A stretch of 30,004 nt of DNA, taken from the NCBI GenBank assembly GCA_003427395.1, contig BFEA01000003.1:7726262-7756265 (forward strand), read 5' to 3'. Made by a program: the position numbers and the translations under genes. The stretch comes from Chara braunii (Eukaryota > Streptophyta > Charophyceae > Charales > Characeae). Below are positions 1 to 9,757 of the stretch, piece by piece. Under the pieces are notes generated by a model. That model did no database searches. It had not been told where the DNA came from and saw only the letters and a program-made list of their open reading frames with translations. Position 1 is the stretch's first letter. Each line of letters opens with the position of its first letter.

Positions 1-640
1 CTGTGGGGCTATCCCCCTCGGTTTTGCTTATGGGTGCGGCGGCGGGCCCAAGCCGCGGGGCTGGCAAGGTGCCTGCAACCCCGCGGTTCCCCGACGTTAC
101 TGATATTTTTTTTATTTCCCTTATGTTTGTTGTTCTTGGTCCCTTTGCGGGACGCGAGACTGCGGTAGGAGCGCATGGGGGTGTGTTGTATTCGTGGGGC
201 CGCCTGAAGTGCAATTACGAACGGTTTTCGTGGCTATGTCGGGGCCACGCCCGACGTCGTTTTGATTGGGACGCGGTGCCGTGGGTGTGGCAGGCACCCA
301 AGAGTCCTAGCTCAGTGGGTATACCCACGAATTGTAAGGATACAGACCCAGGGCACGGGCCGAGTGGCTTTTGGCTTTCCGTAGGGGCATTGTCCCGATT
401 AATCCTTCGGGACATCCGTAAAATTTGGAACGGTATAGAGAAGATTCGCATTTGCCCTTCAGGGCGCTGTCCGGCAGGGGCAGGGGGTGATTGCCCCGAT
501 CTACTGTAAAGGCTTCGATAGTGTGCGTGCCCGCTGAAAGCCCGAACGGGCGGAGTACTTCATCCGTGTGGAGTAGGTTGGTGGAAGACTATGGTACATA
601 CCGCAGTATTTCTACGTACAAGTCGCTCGGCGGGCCTGTG

Positions 641-843
641 TATAGAGGCGGAAGACTGATCGGGAGGTCCAGTTGCTGGCTCACCCCGAAAGATCTCCTC
701 AGGTTGGTAGGACCGCTGAAGCCGCGGGGGAATCCGAACGTGATATCGACAAGGGGGGGCACTGTGGCGGAGGCCACAACGATACTGCCATGTTAATCGG
801 TCGCCGGGCTGGGGTATAGAGGTGATAGACTCACTGGGCCGTT

Positions 844-874
<31 letters not shown>

Positions 875-985
875 AGATAGTTGGAGTTGTTGAACGTCGG
901 ACTTGGGTATAGGGGCGAAAGACTAATCGAGTCGTCCGGTAGCCGGTTACTCCAAAGCTATCCCTCTGGATGTTTGAAGCGGTCA
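641..985. repeat. Three diverged tandem units in copy A
   Basis: Units start near 641, 815 and 908. Each begins with a TATAGAGGYG-like sequence, then an AGACT block, a GCTGGYTC-like block, and a CCGAAAG/TCCAAAG-like block before a CTCAAG/CTC stretch. The 5' two-thirds of each unit aligns by eye. No function is evident, and I found no equally clear counterpart in copy B. Confidence 0.55.
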
Positions 986-2944
986 GGGGGATCGGACTGC
1001 GCTAGGCACCAGCGGGGAACGTGCACAAAGAGAACGAGAGCGTATGGCCGAAGTGGGAAAGGTGAATCCGGCGCAATTTCGCGCCGAGGTGCATCCGGGG
1101 CTGAAATGGTGGGAGAGAAGGTCGAGCGCTGCACAGTCGGCCGCCGTTGGACAGCAGCGTTAGTCGTGAGGACGATGAGTAGACGAAGTGCGACTGTGCA
1201 CAGCAAAGGGGGAGGCCGTCTCTAGGTGCAGACAGGAAAGCGACGAGTAGTAGGGGACCGAATCGGGGAAGGAAGCATGATGGGGGGCATACGAGGGCAA
1301 GGGCGAAGGTAGGAAAGGCGAGGACATTGGGATTAGAGAGGAGGAATGTCGGTGGCTGCAGCTGCGAAAAAAACGGGATGAACCTGGTCGCAGGACTGCG
1401 CCAGGTGCATTTTAGAAGTGGGAGACAAAGATCGAGACGAGGGCGGATGAATCCAGATGGGTAGCAAGGTGAGCACACCGGAGGCAGCAGGCGGATAGCG
1501 CAGCGGGCAGTGAAGGAGGGCATGAATAAACTTGGACGGGATAGGCGCCGGATGCGTGCAGGGTGAGGTTGGAGATGGCAGAGAGTGTCGGGCGCGGTGG
1601 AAAACGCGGAGCCCGCTCGTTTTAGAGCGGTTTTGAGCGGAGGAAGAAGCAATCCCGGGGTTTTGGCTCCGGGCGAATCGGTTGGTAGCGTTAGTTTTAG
1701 CAATAGGTTAGTAGATTTGGAGTTAGAGAGAAAAGAGAAAGGGCTCCGCCGAGCTATGGCGGGAGGGGAGTGACGGGGAATAGGAGACTTGAGGTAGGGG
1801 TTTTAACCTCGGGCGAGCGTAGTCGTAGTGTTAGATTTAGTGAAGGATCAGTAAAATGGGAAGTTAGTAGGAAACGGAGTGTGCGTTGACCATCGAAGAA
1901 CGGGGGTATGGCGGAGAAGGAAGGAAGGTGGGAAAGCGCATAACTTAAAGGATTCCGGCGGGGAAAGAGTCGAAGTGGGGGTTTGGGAGCAGGGCGAGTA
2001 CAGCGATGAAGTTAGTTTCAGATGAAAGATAGTAGGATGGGAGGGGAAAAAAAAAAAAAAAAAAAGAGGGAATACGCACCTGGCCGGGTTTTTGCAGGAG
2101 GTTCGTTCGAAGTTTCCTCATCTGATCGATGAGGCAGCGCGAGGTAGTGGGGGGGGGGAGTAAGCCAAGGGGCTGGGGACTTGCCAGTTGGCCGCCCACT
2201 GTCGAAGTGTCCTCCCTGGCTGATGTAGTCGCCCCATGGATTCGAATGAACCTGGCCGTACGAACGACCAGGTGCAGGCGCTTACCAAGCCGCAGCAGGA
2301 GGTGCGTTGGCGAAGAGCTACCCACCGGCTGTATCCGGCCCGGTCCCGACGGAAGACTCATTCAACCTTGCTCGTAACTCTTGTTGGAGGCTTACCTATC
2401 GGTCGATGGATGCGGGAAGAAGGGCAATCCTGCATACTTACCTGGTCGGGGCGTATCCGTGATCAGAAAAGACGGGCAGCATAGAGAGACGGGGCGAACG
2501 GGGGTACGCACCCGAGTACCTGGCCCCCCTCTCGAGGCGGGCTCTCCTGATTCTGCTCCCCTACCGGACGTAGTAGTAGAGGAGCAAGGCCGCGAACCTG
2601 GAGCACCCGCCTTGTGTTGCTTATAGCTGCGAACCAAAGGGAAGGCTGGCGGACTGTGCCTACTCAATCGTGGGAAGTGGCCCATCTCTGTAGCACAGCG
2701 TTCCGGTCGTACTCCAGCGGCATGGTCATGTCGACTTTGCTTGACTTGTTGGGTGGAGTAGTGTGAGGCCGACGGCTGGAATGGAGAGTTACCCGGTTGT
2801 GTTCAGCCACTGGTGGGGGTGAGGGAAGCATGAGTGAGGGAGAGAGGCTTACCTGCCCGAAGTATAAATCGGAGTGTCCATCTGTGAGGTAACAGCGCGG
2901 TCGGAGCCTGAATCGCAGTATCGTGGTCGAACCCACTGCGCTCT

Positions 2945-3290
2945 TTGCCTGACCATGGTGGTTGTTGTGGCTGGTCACTGACTACTGTCATTTGCCGCAG
3001 GCGGCGCTACTCTTGTTTACTGTTGCCCCCAGCGATTGTTGTGTTACCGTTGGTCTGCGGCCGCCGAAAGCTACTATCTACTACAATTGACTGTTGTCGG
3101 CTATCCTCAGGCTGCGTCGCTGCGGTAGTCGGCCTAAAGTGAAGGGTGGTGCGGTAAATGCGAGAAGAGTGGTTCGGTTATGGGGAAAGGTTGTTGCCGC
3201 AGCCTGGAAAAGTAGTTGTGGAGGAGGGGGGTCATTGCTGTGGACTCGGAGAATTGTCAGAGGAGTTAAGCTCAGTGGTTTGAGTGCGTT
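2945..3290. repeat. GTT/CTG-rich stretch of copy A
   Basis: Trinucleotide-biased sequence rich in GTTGTTG and GCTG/GCCG words. It lies at the position expected for the CAG/CAA-rich stretch of copy B (16437-16925) in reverse complement. Open frames across it encode only low-complexity peptides and are not called as genes. Confidence 0.45.
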
Positions 3291-3702
3291 TCGACCAAGC
3301 GGGTGTTACTTGGCCGCCATTGCGGGGCCCTCAGGCGAATCAAGCTAACAAGGCCCTCTCCTGCGATCTGAGAGCACCTCTCTTGGACCTCGAGTGTTTG
3401 AAACTCCTTTCTCTGCCCTTCTTCTTCTAAGTCTCGTCTATTTGGTTCTGAGAGGAAGGCGGCAGGTGGGATGGCAACCCGTAATCCGCGCCGAGACCTC
3501 TGTGGGAGGTTCGCCCCACCGATTGCGGGAGCTCTCCCAGAACTCGGGAGGAGTTCTGGAGGCAGGGAACTGACAGGTAAACTATTGCTTTTCCCTCTAT
3601 AAACCCAGTTATAACCCCTACCTGTATCTCCCATTGCATCTCTGACTGTGTATGTGGCGTGCATCTCTACTTTGACTTTTGTTTGACTTCAGGATACTGA
3701 AC

Positions 3703-3962
3703 AAAGGCCCTGAAAATCAAGCACAATCAAACCCCTCCCAGGTTAGAGCAGTCAGGCCACTTGAACTTACAGAACAGTCTGACCCTCCATGCAAGCCACA
3801 ACACTAGGTCTCCCCAAACTTATGGGGACATCCCAGCTTCCAAAGCAATGAGACCCCTTAAACTTATAGAAGGGTCTGATGCTTGAATCAAAACTAAAAG
3901 AAACAAAGCACTGGGTCTCCCCAAACTTATGGGGACTTCCCAGCCTTAACGACCCAGTCAAC
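3703..3962. repeat. Segment of copy A inverted relative to copy B
   Basis: The rest of copy A matches copy B in reverse complement, but this segment aligns in direct orientation with 15659-15825. Shared landmarks in the same order are GCCCTGAAAA, AGAGCA followed by a hairpin, CCTCCA.GCAA, an ACACTGG/ACACTAG hairpin, CCCAGCCTT and GACCCAGTCAA. It holds four hairpins against two in B, so it has also been duplicated internally. The flanks (3590-3660 with about 15990-16030, and 4025-4069 with about 15632-15660) keep the inverted relationship. Confidence 0.65.
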
Positions 3963-4605
3963 CATCGGTGCCTTGGGTTGCCTTATTTTCATTGGGATTT
4001 TACTTGTTTCTCTGGTTTCTGAACGAGGAGACCGAGCTGTTCTGTAAGTTCAGGTGGCTCGGTCTCTTCCTGCTCTTTATTCTGAAGAAATAATTTTGGC
4101 AAAGAGGCAGACCCTTCTGTAAGTTCAGGGGGGGTGACTCAATGCCACATACATAATGGTTCAGAAAGGAAAGAACTTGGCAGAGCGCTAGGCCATTCTG
4201 TAATTTAGGGGGGTCTGGCACAAAGCCTCACATATGATGGAACCCAATGGTTATAACTTGGCTATACCTTATTACTATCTTATCTAAGAACGAGCTAATC
4301 AGACTGTTCTATAAGTTTAGGTGGTCTGACTATAGCCGTATCACAACTTGAAGAGAGTATAACTAAAAATAAAACTGGTGGTAAGCTGGGGCAGACTGAA
4401 CTTACGTTAGTTCAGTCATATGCAGCCTTAGAAGATAAAGAGAAGACAAATATATATAACTTGGATATTTTAAACAGTTCAGGGCGACTAGAATGGTCTA
4501 GTCATGTGTCCAAAGAAAAGAGAAGTAGTTGTGCCCTCTGTTTGTGTATACTCTTTGGCAAGTTAGGCTCATTCCATAAGTTTGGGTAACCTGACCTTAT
4601 GCCTT
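3745..4605 (+). repeat. Variable-stem, shared-loop hairpin array (copy A)
   Basis: At least nine hairpins lie here. Stems seen: 3751-3757/3777-3783; 3804-3808/3832-3836; 3851-3856/3872-3877; 3912-3916 with its mate about 25 nt on; 4025-4037/4057-4069 (13 bp with one G-T); 4188-4194/4212-4218; 4299-4304/4324-4329; 4394-4402/4409-4417 (9 bp); 4486-4492/4497-4503; 4562-4567/4590-4595. Most loops carry AAACTTATGG or its reverse complement CCATAAGTTT, while stem sequences differ from unit to unit. Away from the inverted segment, wobble pairs in copy A are G-T as read on the plus strand, which suggests the plus strand here is the folded RNA. No known RNA family was recognised. Confidence 0.7.
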
Positions 4606-4914
4606 ATGTAAGCAGGGTATAAAGGGTTAAGTTATCAAAAGATTATGAACTATTGTTTGTTCAGGTTGACTTGGGGATGGTGAGAGTACTTATCTTTGTG
4701 GTTTGGCCTGCATGTGGCTGAGTGAGGTTACTACTGAGTCTGAGTTTCAGTTTGATATGTAGTTGCTTTAGTCGCTCGCCACGTGCTAGAGCTATAGGAG
4801 TTAGTTTCAATTCCTGCATTTTCTGAGCTAAGTTTTTTTACTTAGATCAATTATCGCATTTTCTGGGATCATTTTTTTGTACTTGGCTTTGTATAAATCT
4901 TGGCAAGCTACTTT

Positions 4915-5455
4915 CTCTACGGGAAGCGCTGCCGAAATTTCTACAAATCCAAGGAGTTAGTCAATTGTTAACTTGTCAAAGTTCAACTTGTTTTTTCTTC
5001 ATATCTGACCTAGTAAAAATATGGAAAGTCTCATTTTTTAAAGGGAGTGTTGCCCAAATTTTTGCTAATTTCAGGAAGTTAGACAAAATTGGACTTTGAG
5101 AAGTCAAAGTTATTTTCAAATTCTGAACTTAGCCTTGTATAAATTTTGGAATTGCACTTTTCTAGAGGGAGTGCTGCCGAAATTTTTGCAAAACTAAGGA
5201 GTTAGTTAAATCTTGTCTGAGTTGAACTCAAGTTGTCTTTTGAGTTCATATCTAACTTAGTATAAATCCGGGAAGTCTCCCTTTCTAAAAGGAGTGCTAC
5301 CCAAATTTTTACTAATTTAGGGAGTTAGACAAAATTTGACTTTCTAGAGTTAAAGACTATTTCTGGTTTCATATTTGGACTTATATAATTTCAAGAAAGA
5401 CATTTTTCCTACGGGAAGCGCTGCCGAAATTTTCCTAGTTTAAAGGAGATAGATT
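4915..5455. repeat. Five-unit ~122-bp tandem array, two alternating subtypes (copy A)
   Basis: Core blocks start near 4921, 5042, 5166, 5288 and 5412, a spacing of 121-124 bp. Units 1, 3 and 5 have GCTGCCGAAATT; units 2 and 4 have GYTRCCCAAATTT. Each is followed by a short AT-rich run and then (G)GAGTTAG or a close variant. The alternation implies a higher-order repeat of about 245 bp. The same five-unit alternation is found in copy B at 14250-14770. Confidence 0.75.
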
Positions 5456-5716
5456 ATATTTTGACAAGTGATTCTGGCGATCCACTCTGATTAGGGGAGA
5501 TTCTGCCATTAACCTACCTTTGCTTTGGACACTGGTTTAGAGATAGGTTTAGACTTAGTTAACTAGGAGGATTTGGGTGAGATTGTGATATAGAGGTTAT
5601 TCTCCATGGACTTATAGGTTTAGCCTGGGGCTTGGACCTGTCATATGTTACATGTCCTCTTGATCGTTGATTCAAGTTCAGCACTAGATTCAGCTTGATC
5701 CCGTGAGGATCATCTT

Positions 5717-5735
5717 CTGTTATCACTGATAACAG
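5717..5735. other. Conserved 19-bp palindrome (copy A)
   Basis: CTGTTATCA, one central base, then TGATAACAG: a perfect 9-bp inverted repeat. Copy B keeps it at 13983-14001 with one G-T pair. The flanking AGGATCA words are also shared. It could be a protein-binding site or a small hairpin; the sequence alone does not say which. Confidence 0.6.
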
Positions 5736-7140
5736 GTCGGTTGTCGATTCGTCGATTTACGATTCAACTCCAATCCACTCCTGGCACTCAACCTAAAGGC
5801 TTAAGCCTTGAGACTTGAATTGTTTTGTTGAGTTTTTACCCGGACTTTATTGAATGGCCATCCAACAAAAGTACTGAGTATTTATTTAAGAGTTGCACGA
5901 GTGAGGCATGTATGCCTAAAGCAAGGGGTATGAGTGCAAGGAATGGTTCAAGTTGACCCCGTGTAGTGCGTTGACTTCTGGATGAATATTTGATGTGATT
6001 GCAGGTGCGTTTGTGGTTCGGACTCTTGATGTGATTGCTAGCGATTACATACATATATGGTTGAAAGGAGCCCCACTGTGACTGTGAGAAGTGATCGTCC
6101 TATAAAATTAACCCTTATATGTTTATAAGTGTCCTGAGTGTTTGAGAGGTCACCGTGATTGTGCATAAGGGTTAACCAGATTGTGTCCTAAGAGAAAAGG
6201 TGGATTCCCTTTTTATCTTTGTTTTTTATAGATTTTTATAGTTGGACATTGTAGTCCGTGGCGGCCGTCAAAGTCAAACCCCTTGACTTCTGCCCGGGCC
6301 CGAAGTGGAACTCACCTCCAGGGCAGTAAGAAACGACTGTCACCACAGGCATGGGCCTGTGTACCACCCGCTCTGCATAAGGTGCAGAAGAGGGTGTGTG
6401 ATCTTCAACCGTGCTTGGGGGTTGTCCAGCGTCGAGAGATTAACCCTCAAGGCGTGTGTCAGCCGACACTTGAGTGTCGAACGCGACCCTCGAGATTAGC
6501 GAGGACCGCGCGAGTATGGGTACTACATAGTACGTCATCATTGCGACCGCTTGCGTATGCTTGCATTGCGAGTCGATATGAGTTAGCCCTGCGTCTGTGC
6601 GGTTTTATACTAAAACTCGCGTGTGCCGCATATCCGATATCCGCGTCGGAAAGTTATGGGACTACCGAGGGGCTAGGAGCGTTGTCGCGTTGTTTGTGTT
6701 GTGCCGTGTCGTTTTGTGTGTATGTGTGTGTGTTGTTGTCTCGTGTTGTTAGAGTGGTGTGAGCGTGGTGTGTGGGATGCGTCCTAGTCGACCGACGACG
6801 AGCCGCGCTTGGGACTTCAGCCCCCCAAGATATCGGTTCGCGTGCGGGTCCGATAGAGGTGTACTACCGCGCGTATCCCCTATGCTACAACGAACGAGAA
6901 ACGCCCTTGGCTGGTCCACCTCTGCGATTGCAACCGAGTAGCTTTCGTACTGTGGACTGGTAACTCAGCGGGGATACGCCCACCGAAGGGAGGTGACAAC
7001 TCCCGTAAGGTGGAGGTAAGTTGTGCCTCGCGTAGGCCCTATCCTGTCGTAGGGGCTCGCGAGAGGTATGGCTGGCGCACTCGGTCGGAGCGGCCTAAGG
7101 AAGCTCCACATGTACATTTGCGACGAAGGATTAATATCCA

Positions 7141-7210
7141 ACTCCTGCGTGACGCGGCCGAGAGGGTCCCGCGCTGCCGCGTGCGGTGCCGGACCGATGC
7201 GCTCGACAAC
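7141..7210 (-). repeat. Terminal 70 bp of the A/B element (copy A end)
   Basis: Runs from ACTCCTGCGTGAC to GATGCGCTCGACAAC. The same terminus, in reverse complement, opens copy B at 11722. Similarity between the copies stops at base 7210, which defines the element end. Confidence 0.75.
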
Positions 7211-7262
7211 GTGAGGCTATTTTGCGTCGTTCTCAAGTTTTCTTGCTATTTTCTTTTTTTTT

Positions 7263-7330
7263 ACTCCTGCGTGACATGGCCAGGAGAGTTCCCACACTTT
7301 GCAAAAAGGCGGGAGCCGATGCGCTCGACA
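7263..7330 (-). repeat. Detached copy of the A/B element terminus
   Basis: A diverged ~68-bp copy of 7141-7210: ACTCCTGCGTGAC, GGCCAGGAG, then GAGCCGATGCGCTCGACA at the same end. It lies 52 bp beyond the end of copy A and in the same orientation. It may be the stub of a third, otherwise deleted element, or one half of a split terminal repeat. Confidence 0.7.
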
Positions 7331-8283
7331 TCATTTACGTTCCAAAAATACAACACATATAAAATTAAACAAACTAAAAATAAAAAGATATTGAAGTATA
7401 TTGATTTTTTATTTATTTACTTATTCGTTAATATTTATTCATAAAAAATATAATTTAATTACAAAATAAAAGTCATTGTGTAGCTACATGAATTTTTCTT
7501 TTTGCTAATTATCATTCAACAAAGAAAACTATTGATATTGAATTTTGATATTGAATTTCCACAAGCGATATTTCCAAAAACTGTTTTTGAAGCAGTTCAT
7601 AATTTTTTTTACGATATGCAATTAAAATCACTTTTAGTTCATGGGCGGAAACTTTCTTTTAATGCAACAACAATTTCAATATATCTCTAAAGGATTTGAA
7701 TTATCACCTCCTGATCATATTTCTCTCGATATAAAATATAAGATAATTTTTTTTTTTTTCGAGTCTTATAGTCCTGGTAAAAAAAACATCTTAGTTACAC
7801 GTCTGATTTAAAAAAAAATATAGTGAAATAACTTAAAGATTTTTTTATTTTTTTTATTTTCCATGTATAATTTGACATAATGAAGAAAAAGGTGCACATA
7901 ATTAAAAGGCATTACTACCCAGGCAACTACTTGATGTAAGCTATTGGAGAACATACTCGAGAAACTATCGAAAAAAAAGTAAACCTACTATCATTCGCTA
8001 TAAACAAAAATTCAGTGTTACTGTTTATCATTATTTACACTTTACAAATATTTTACCAATGCAATACTTTTTAATTTCAATGTCGCTTATTCCTTTATTA
8101 ATCATATTATGTAAAATATAATTCTATATTGTAATGATACTAATGATAATCTATTTATTGAACATAAAATAATAAAATTTATCATCATTCATAATATTTA
8201 TATTTTTTATTTTGTACTGATAGATATCGAAAAAAAAATGATAAATTATCTTTATTATCAATTTATAACTATATATATATATA
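7331..8283. other. AT-rich spacer, nothing recognised
   Basis: Strongly AT-rich sequence with long A and T runs and only short, biased open frames. I see no gene, RNA or repeat relationship to the rest of the window. Confidence 0.6.
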
Positions 8284-8414
8284 CGGGGTTGTCGGCGTCA
8301 AGGACGGGCTGAACGCCCGAACCCGAACGCCCGAACGTTCGGCACCCCCTCTCGACGCGTTCGGGCGTTCGGCCGAACGCGAACCTAAAAAAAAAAAAAA
8401 AAAAAAAAAAAAAA
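8284..8414 (+). mobile_element. Short palindrome-rich A-tailed unit (E1)
   Basis: A GC-rich island in AT-rich DNA. It starts with CGGGGTTGTCGG, is packed with CCCGAAC/GTTCGGG inverted words, and ends in 28 A residues (8387-8414). The A tail and size suggest a small retroposon. Units E2 (8948-9060, minus) and E3 (29841-29995) share the plan. No pol III boxes were identified with confidence. Confidence 0.55.
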
Positions 8415-8581
8415 GAATTCCAAAACATCTGAAGAAAATATAAGTTATGCAGAAGAATAAACTAAACAACATTTGCCTCAACGTTACATCCAAATTCTTT
8501 ACCAAACTTGAAAATAAAAATAAAATACAATAAATAAATAATAATAATGACAATTAGAAAAAATAAAACGAGAATGAAATT

Positions 8582-8843
8582 ATTGAGTGGGNGAGCACGT
8601 TTTNGACACCGCCATCCTTGGCGATTTTTCATTTTGTTTTGGCTGTGAATAATGCCATGAAAATTTATATATGTGTATATTACATAATAGAGAATCTAAA
8701 AATTAAGTTTGAAAAAATAATAAATTTGTTCATGCCCCGAAATAAAGGAAAAACAAAAAGTGAAAAGAGAGAAAAAACAAATTAGTGAGTGGGCAAGCAA
8801 GTTTTGACACCACCATCTTTGCCGATTTTTCATTTTTTTTTTT
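8582..8843. repeat. Direct repeat pair ~200 bp apart
   Basis: Blocks at about 8582-8640 and 8784-8843 both read GAGTGGG.(A/G)AGCA(C/A)GTTTT.GACACC.CCATC and continue into CGATTTTTCATTTT. The first copy has N at 8592 and 8604. The sequence between them is AT-rich, consistent with a ~202-bp tandem duplication that has since diverged. Confidence 0.65.
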
Positions 8844-8947
8844 GGCAAAGCAGAATGGCTTCAAAATTTAGAGGGAGGTACCTTACATCCCAAAGAACTC
8901 GCAAAAAACAATTCAGAAAAAAGTAACAATATTTAGGTGCCAAAATA

Positions 8948-9060
8948 TTTTTTTGCGGGGTCTGAACCCCTTCTGGTTCGGGCCCCGTACGGGGACCCGA
9001 ACACCCGAACGTTCGGGGGTCAGCTTAGGGGCCTCCGTACGTTCGTTCTGGCAACCCTGC
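8948..9060 (-). mobile_element. Short palindrome-rich unit (E2), inverted
   Basis: Read on the minus strand it opens with GCAGGGTTGCCAGAACG, continues through CCCGAACGTTCGGG-type palindromes, and ends in a short A run (T run 8948-8954 on plus). Opening and architecture resemble E1 and E3. The tail is short, so it is probably an older copy. Confidence 0.45.
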
Positions 9061-9168
9061 ATATATATCCTCACAAACAGAACTGCCCGGTAAACCGTAG
9101 GCAGAGAGAGAGAAGAGGACAACAAACGAGGGGCTGTGACAAACTGTTTCGAAACGAGGGGCTGATGA

Positions 9169-9218
9169 CAGCCCCAAGTCCTTGAACTGTCTGCAGCCCC
9201 AAGTCCTTGAACTGTCTG
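9169..9218. repeat. 25-bp perfect tandem duplication
   Basis: CAGCCCCAAGTCC...CTGTCTG occurs at 9169-9193 and again at 9194-9218 without change. The inner word CTTGAACTGTCTG also occurs in reverse complement near 21676-21690, next to the other PLE-1 pseudo-LTR. Confidence 0.75.
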
Positions 9219-9227
9219 CAAAGATCC

Positions 9228-9757
9228 TCACCAGACTGATGACATACACAGAAAAACCCTGTCTAAACATAGTCGTAAACAGTGGCAAAACAAAGTACAT
9301 GGTTGTAACCCTGTCCCAATATTTGCAGTAAGCAGGCACACGACAAAGCTGTCAACCTCACGGGATGCTCTACTAATGTCTTCCTAAACACCAAAAAACT
9401 ATATCCACTTCTCTATTAACAACAAATTCTTATCTAATTATAACCGAAAATCAAGAAAACAAATTCTTATCTACTTATAACCGAAATTCGAGAAAACAAA
9501 AAGGCACATTACTACCATACTCACTCAGCAACATCTTACCAAAAAACCCGAATTGGACTCACTCCACGATGTCTGCACTGGGTGAGGACTCAGAGCTTCT
9601 ACCATCCTTAGTTGGGTAGATCTTGCTCAGTCGATTATCCCCCCTCGCCGGTGGATGCCTACATCGCTAGGTTGGGCAGAACGTACCTAGCATATCGACT
9701 ATGCTATCCCACATCTCGTCTTTGTTCTTAGCGAATTTTCTGAGTGTCCCCATAAAG
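9228..9757 (-). repeat. PLE-1 downstream pseudo-LTR
   Basis: Nearly identical in direct orientation to 21769-22297, with scattered substitutions such as AGTCG/AGCCG. It covers the last ~30 codons of ORF2, the stop (complement of 9667-9669) and the 3' non-coding end. Similarity stops at about 9757/22297 inside the RT C-terminal coding region. Confidence 0.85.

Larger units (their letters stand above)
1..7210 (-). mobile_element. Hairpin-array non-coding element, copy A (left end outside window)
   Basis: This stretch is the inverted counterpart of 11722-20071 (copy B). The match is clear from about 3.3 to 7.2 kb and can still be followed outward: the block around 1640-1720 pairs in reverse complement with about 18465-18560. 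The right end reads ...GCTCGACAAC at 7210, the same terminus as the start of copy B. No convincing coding region is visible; open frames are short, compositionally biased and not kept between copies. Parts in order from 7210 leftward: GC-rich terminal region, ~122-bp unit array, hairpin array, CTG-rich stretch, GC-rich outer part. By the mapping to copy B, roughly 0.7 kb lies beyond base 1. Strand is given relative to copy B taken as plus. The family is not one I recognise. Confidence 0.8.

Noticed and set aside
308-340. tRNA-like A box (TAGCTCAGTGGGTA) as a tRNA or SINE start
   Set aside because: No B box at a suitable distance and no cloverleaf. A similar word near 3269 also lacks one.
1002-1703. 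A 233-codon minus-strand frame in copy A as a gene
   Set aside because: P/L/S-rich with no recognisable domain. The copy B counterpart shares only a few residues near 18500 and breaks across frames.
9228-9280. Hammerhead ribozyme in the PLE-1 pseudo-LTR (CTGATGA at 9234 and, in the other repeat, near 21775; GAAA follows in one copy)
   Set aside because: It is antisense to the element, GAAA is not kept in the second copy, and I could not form stems II and III.
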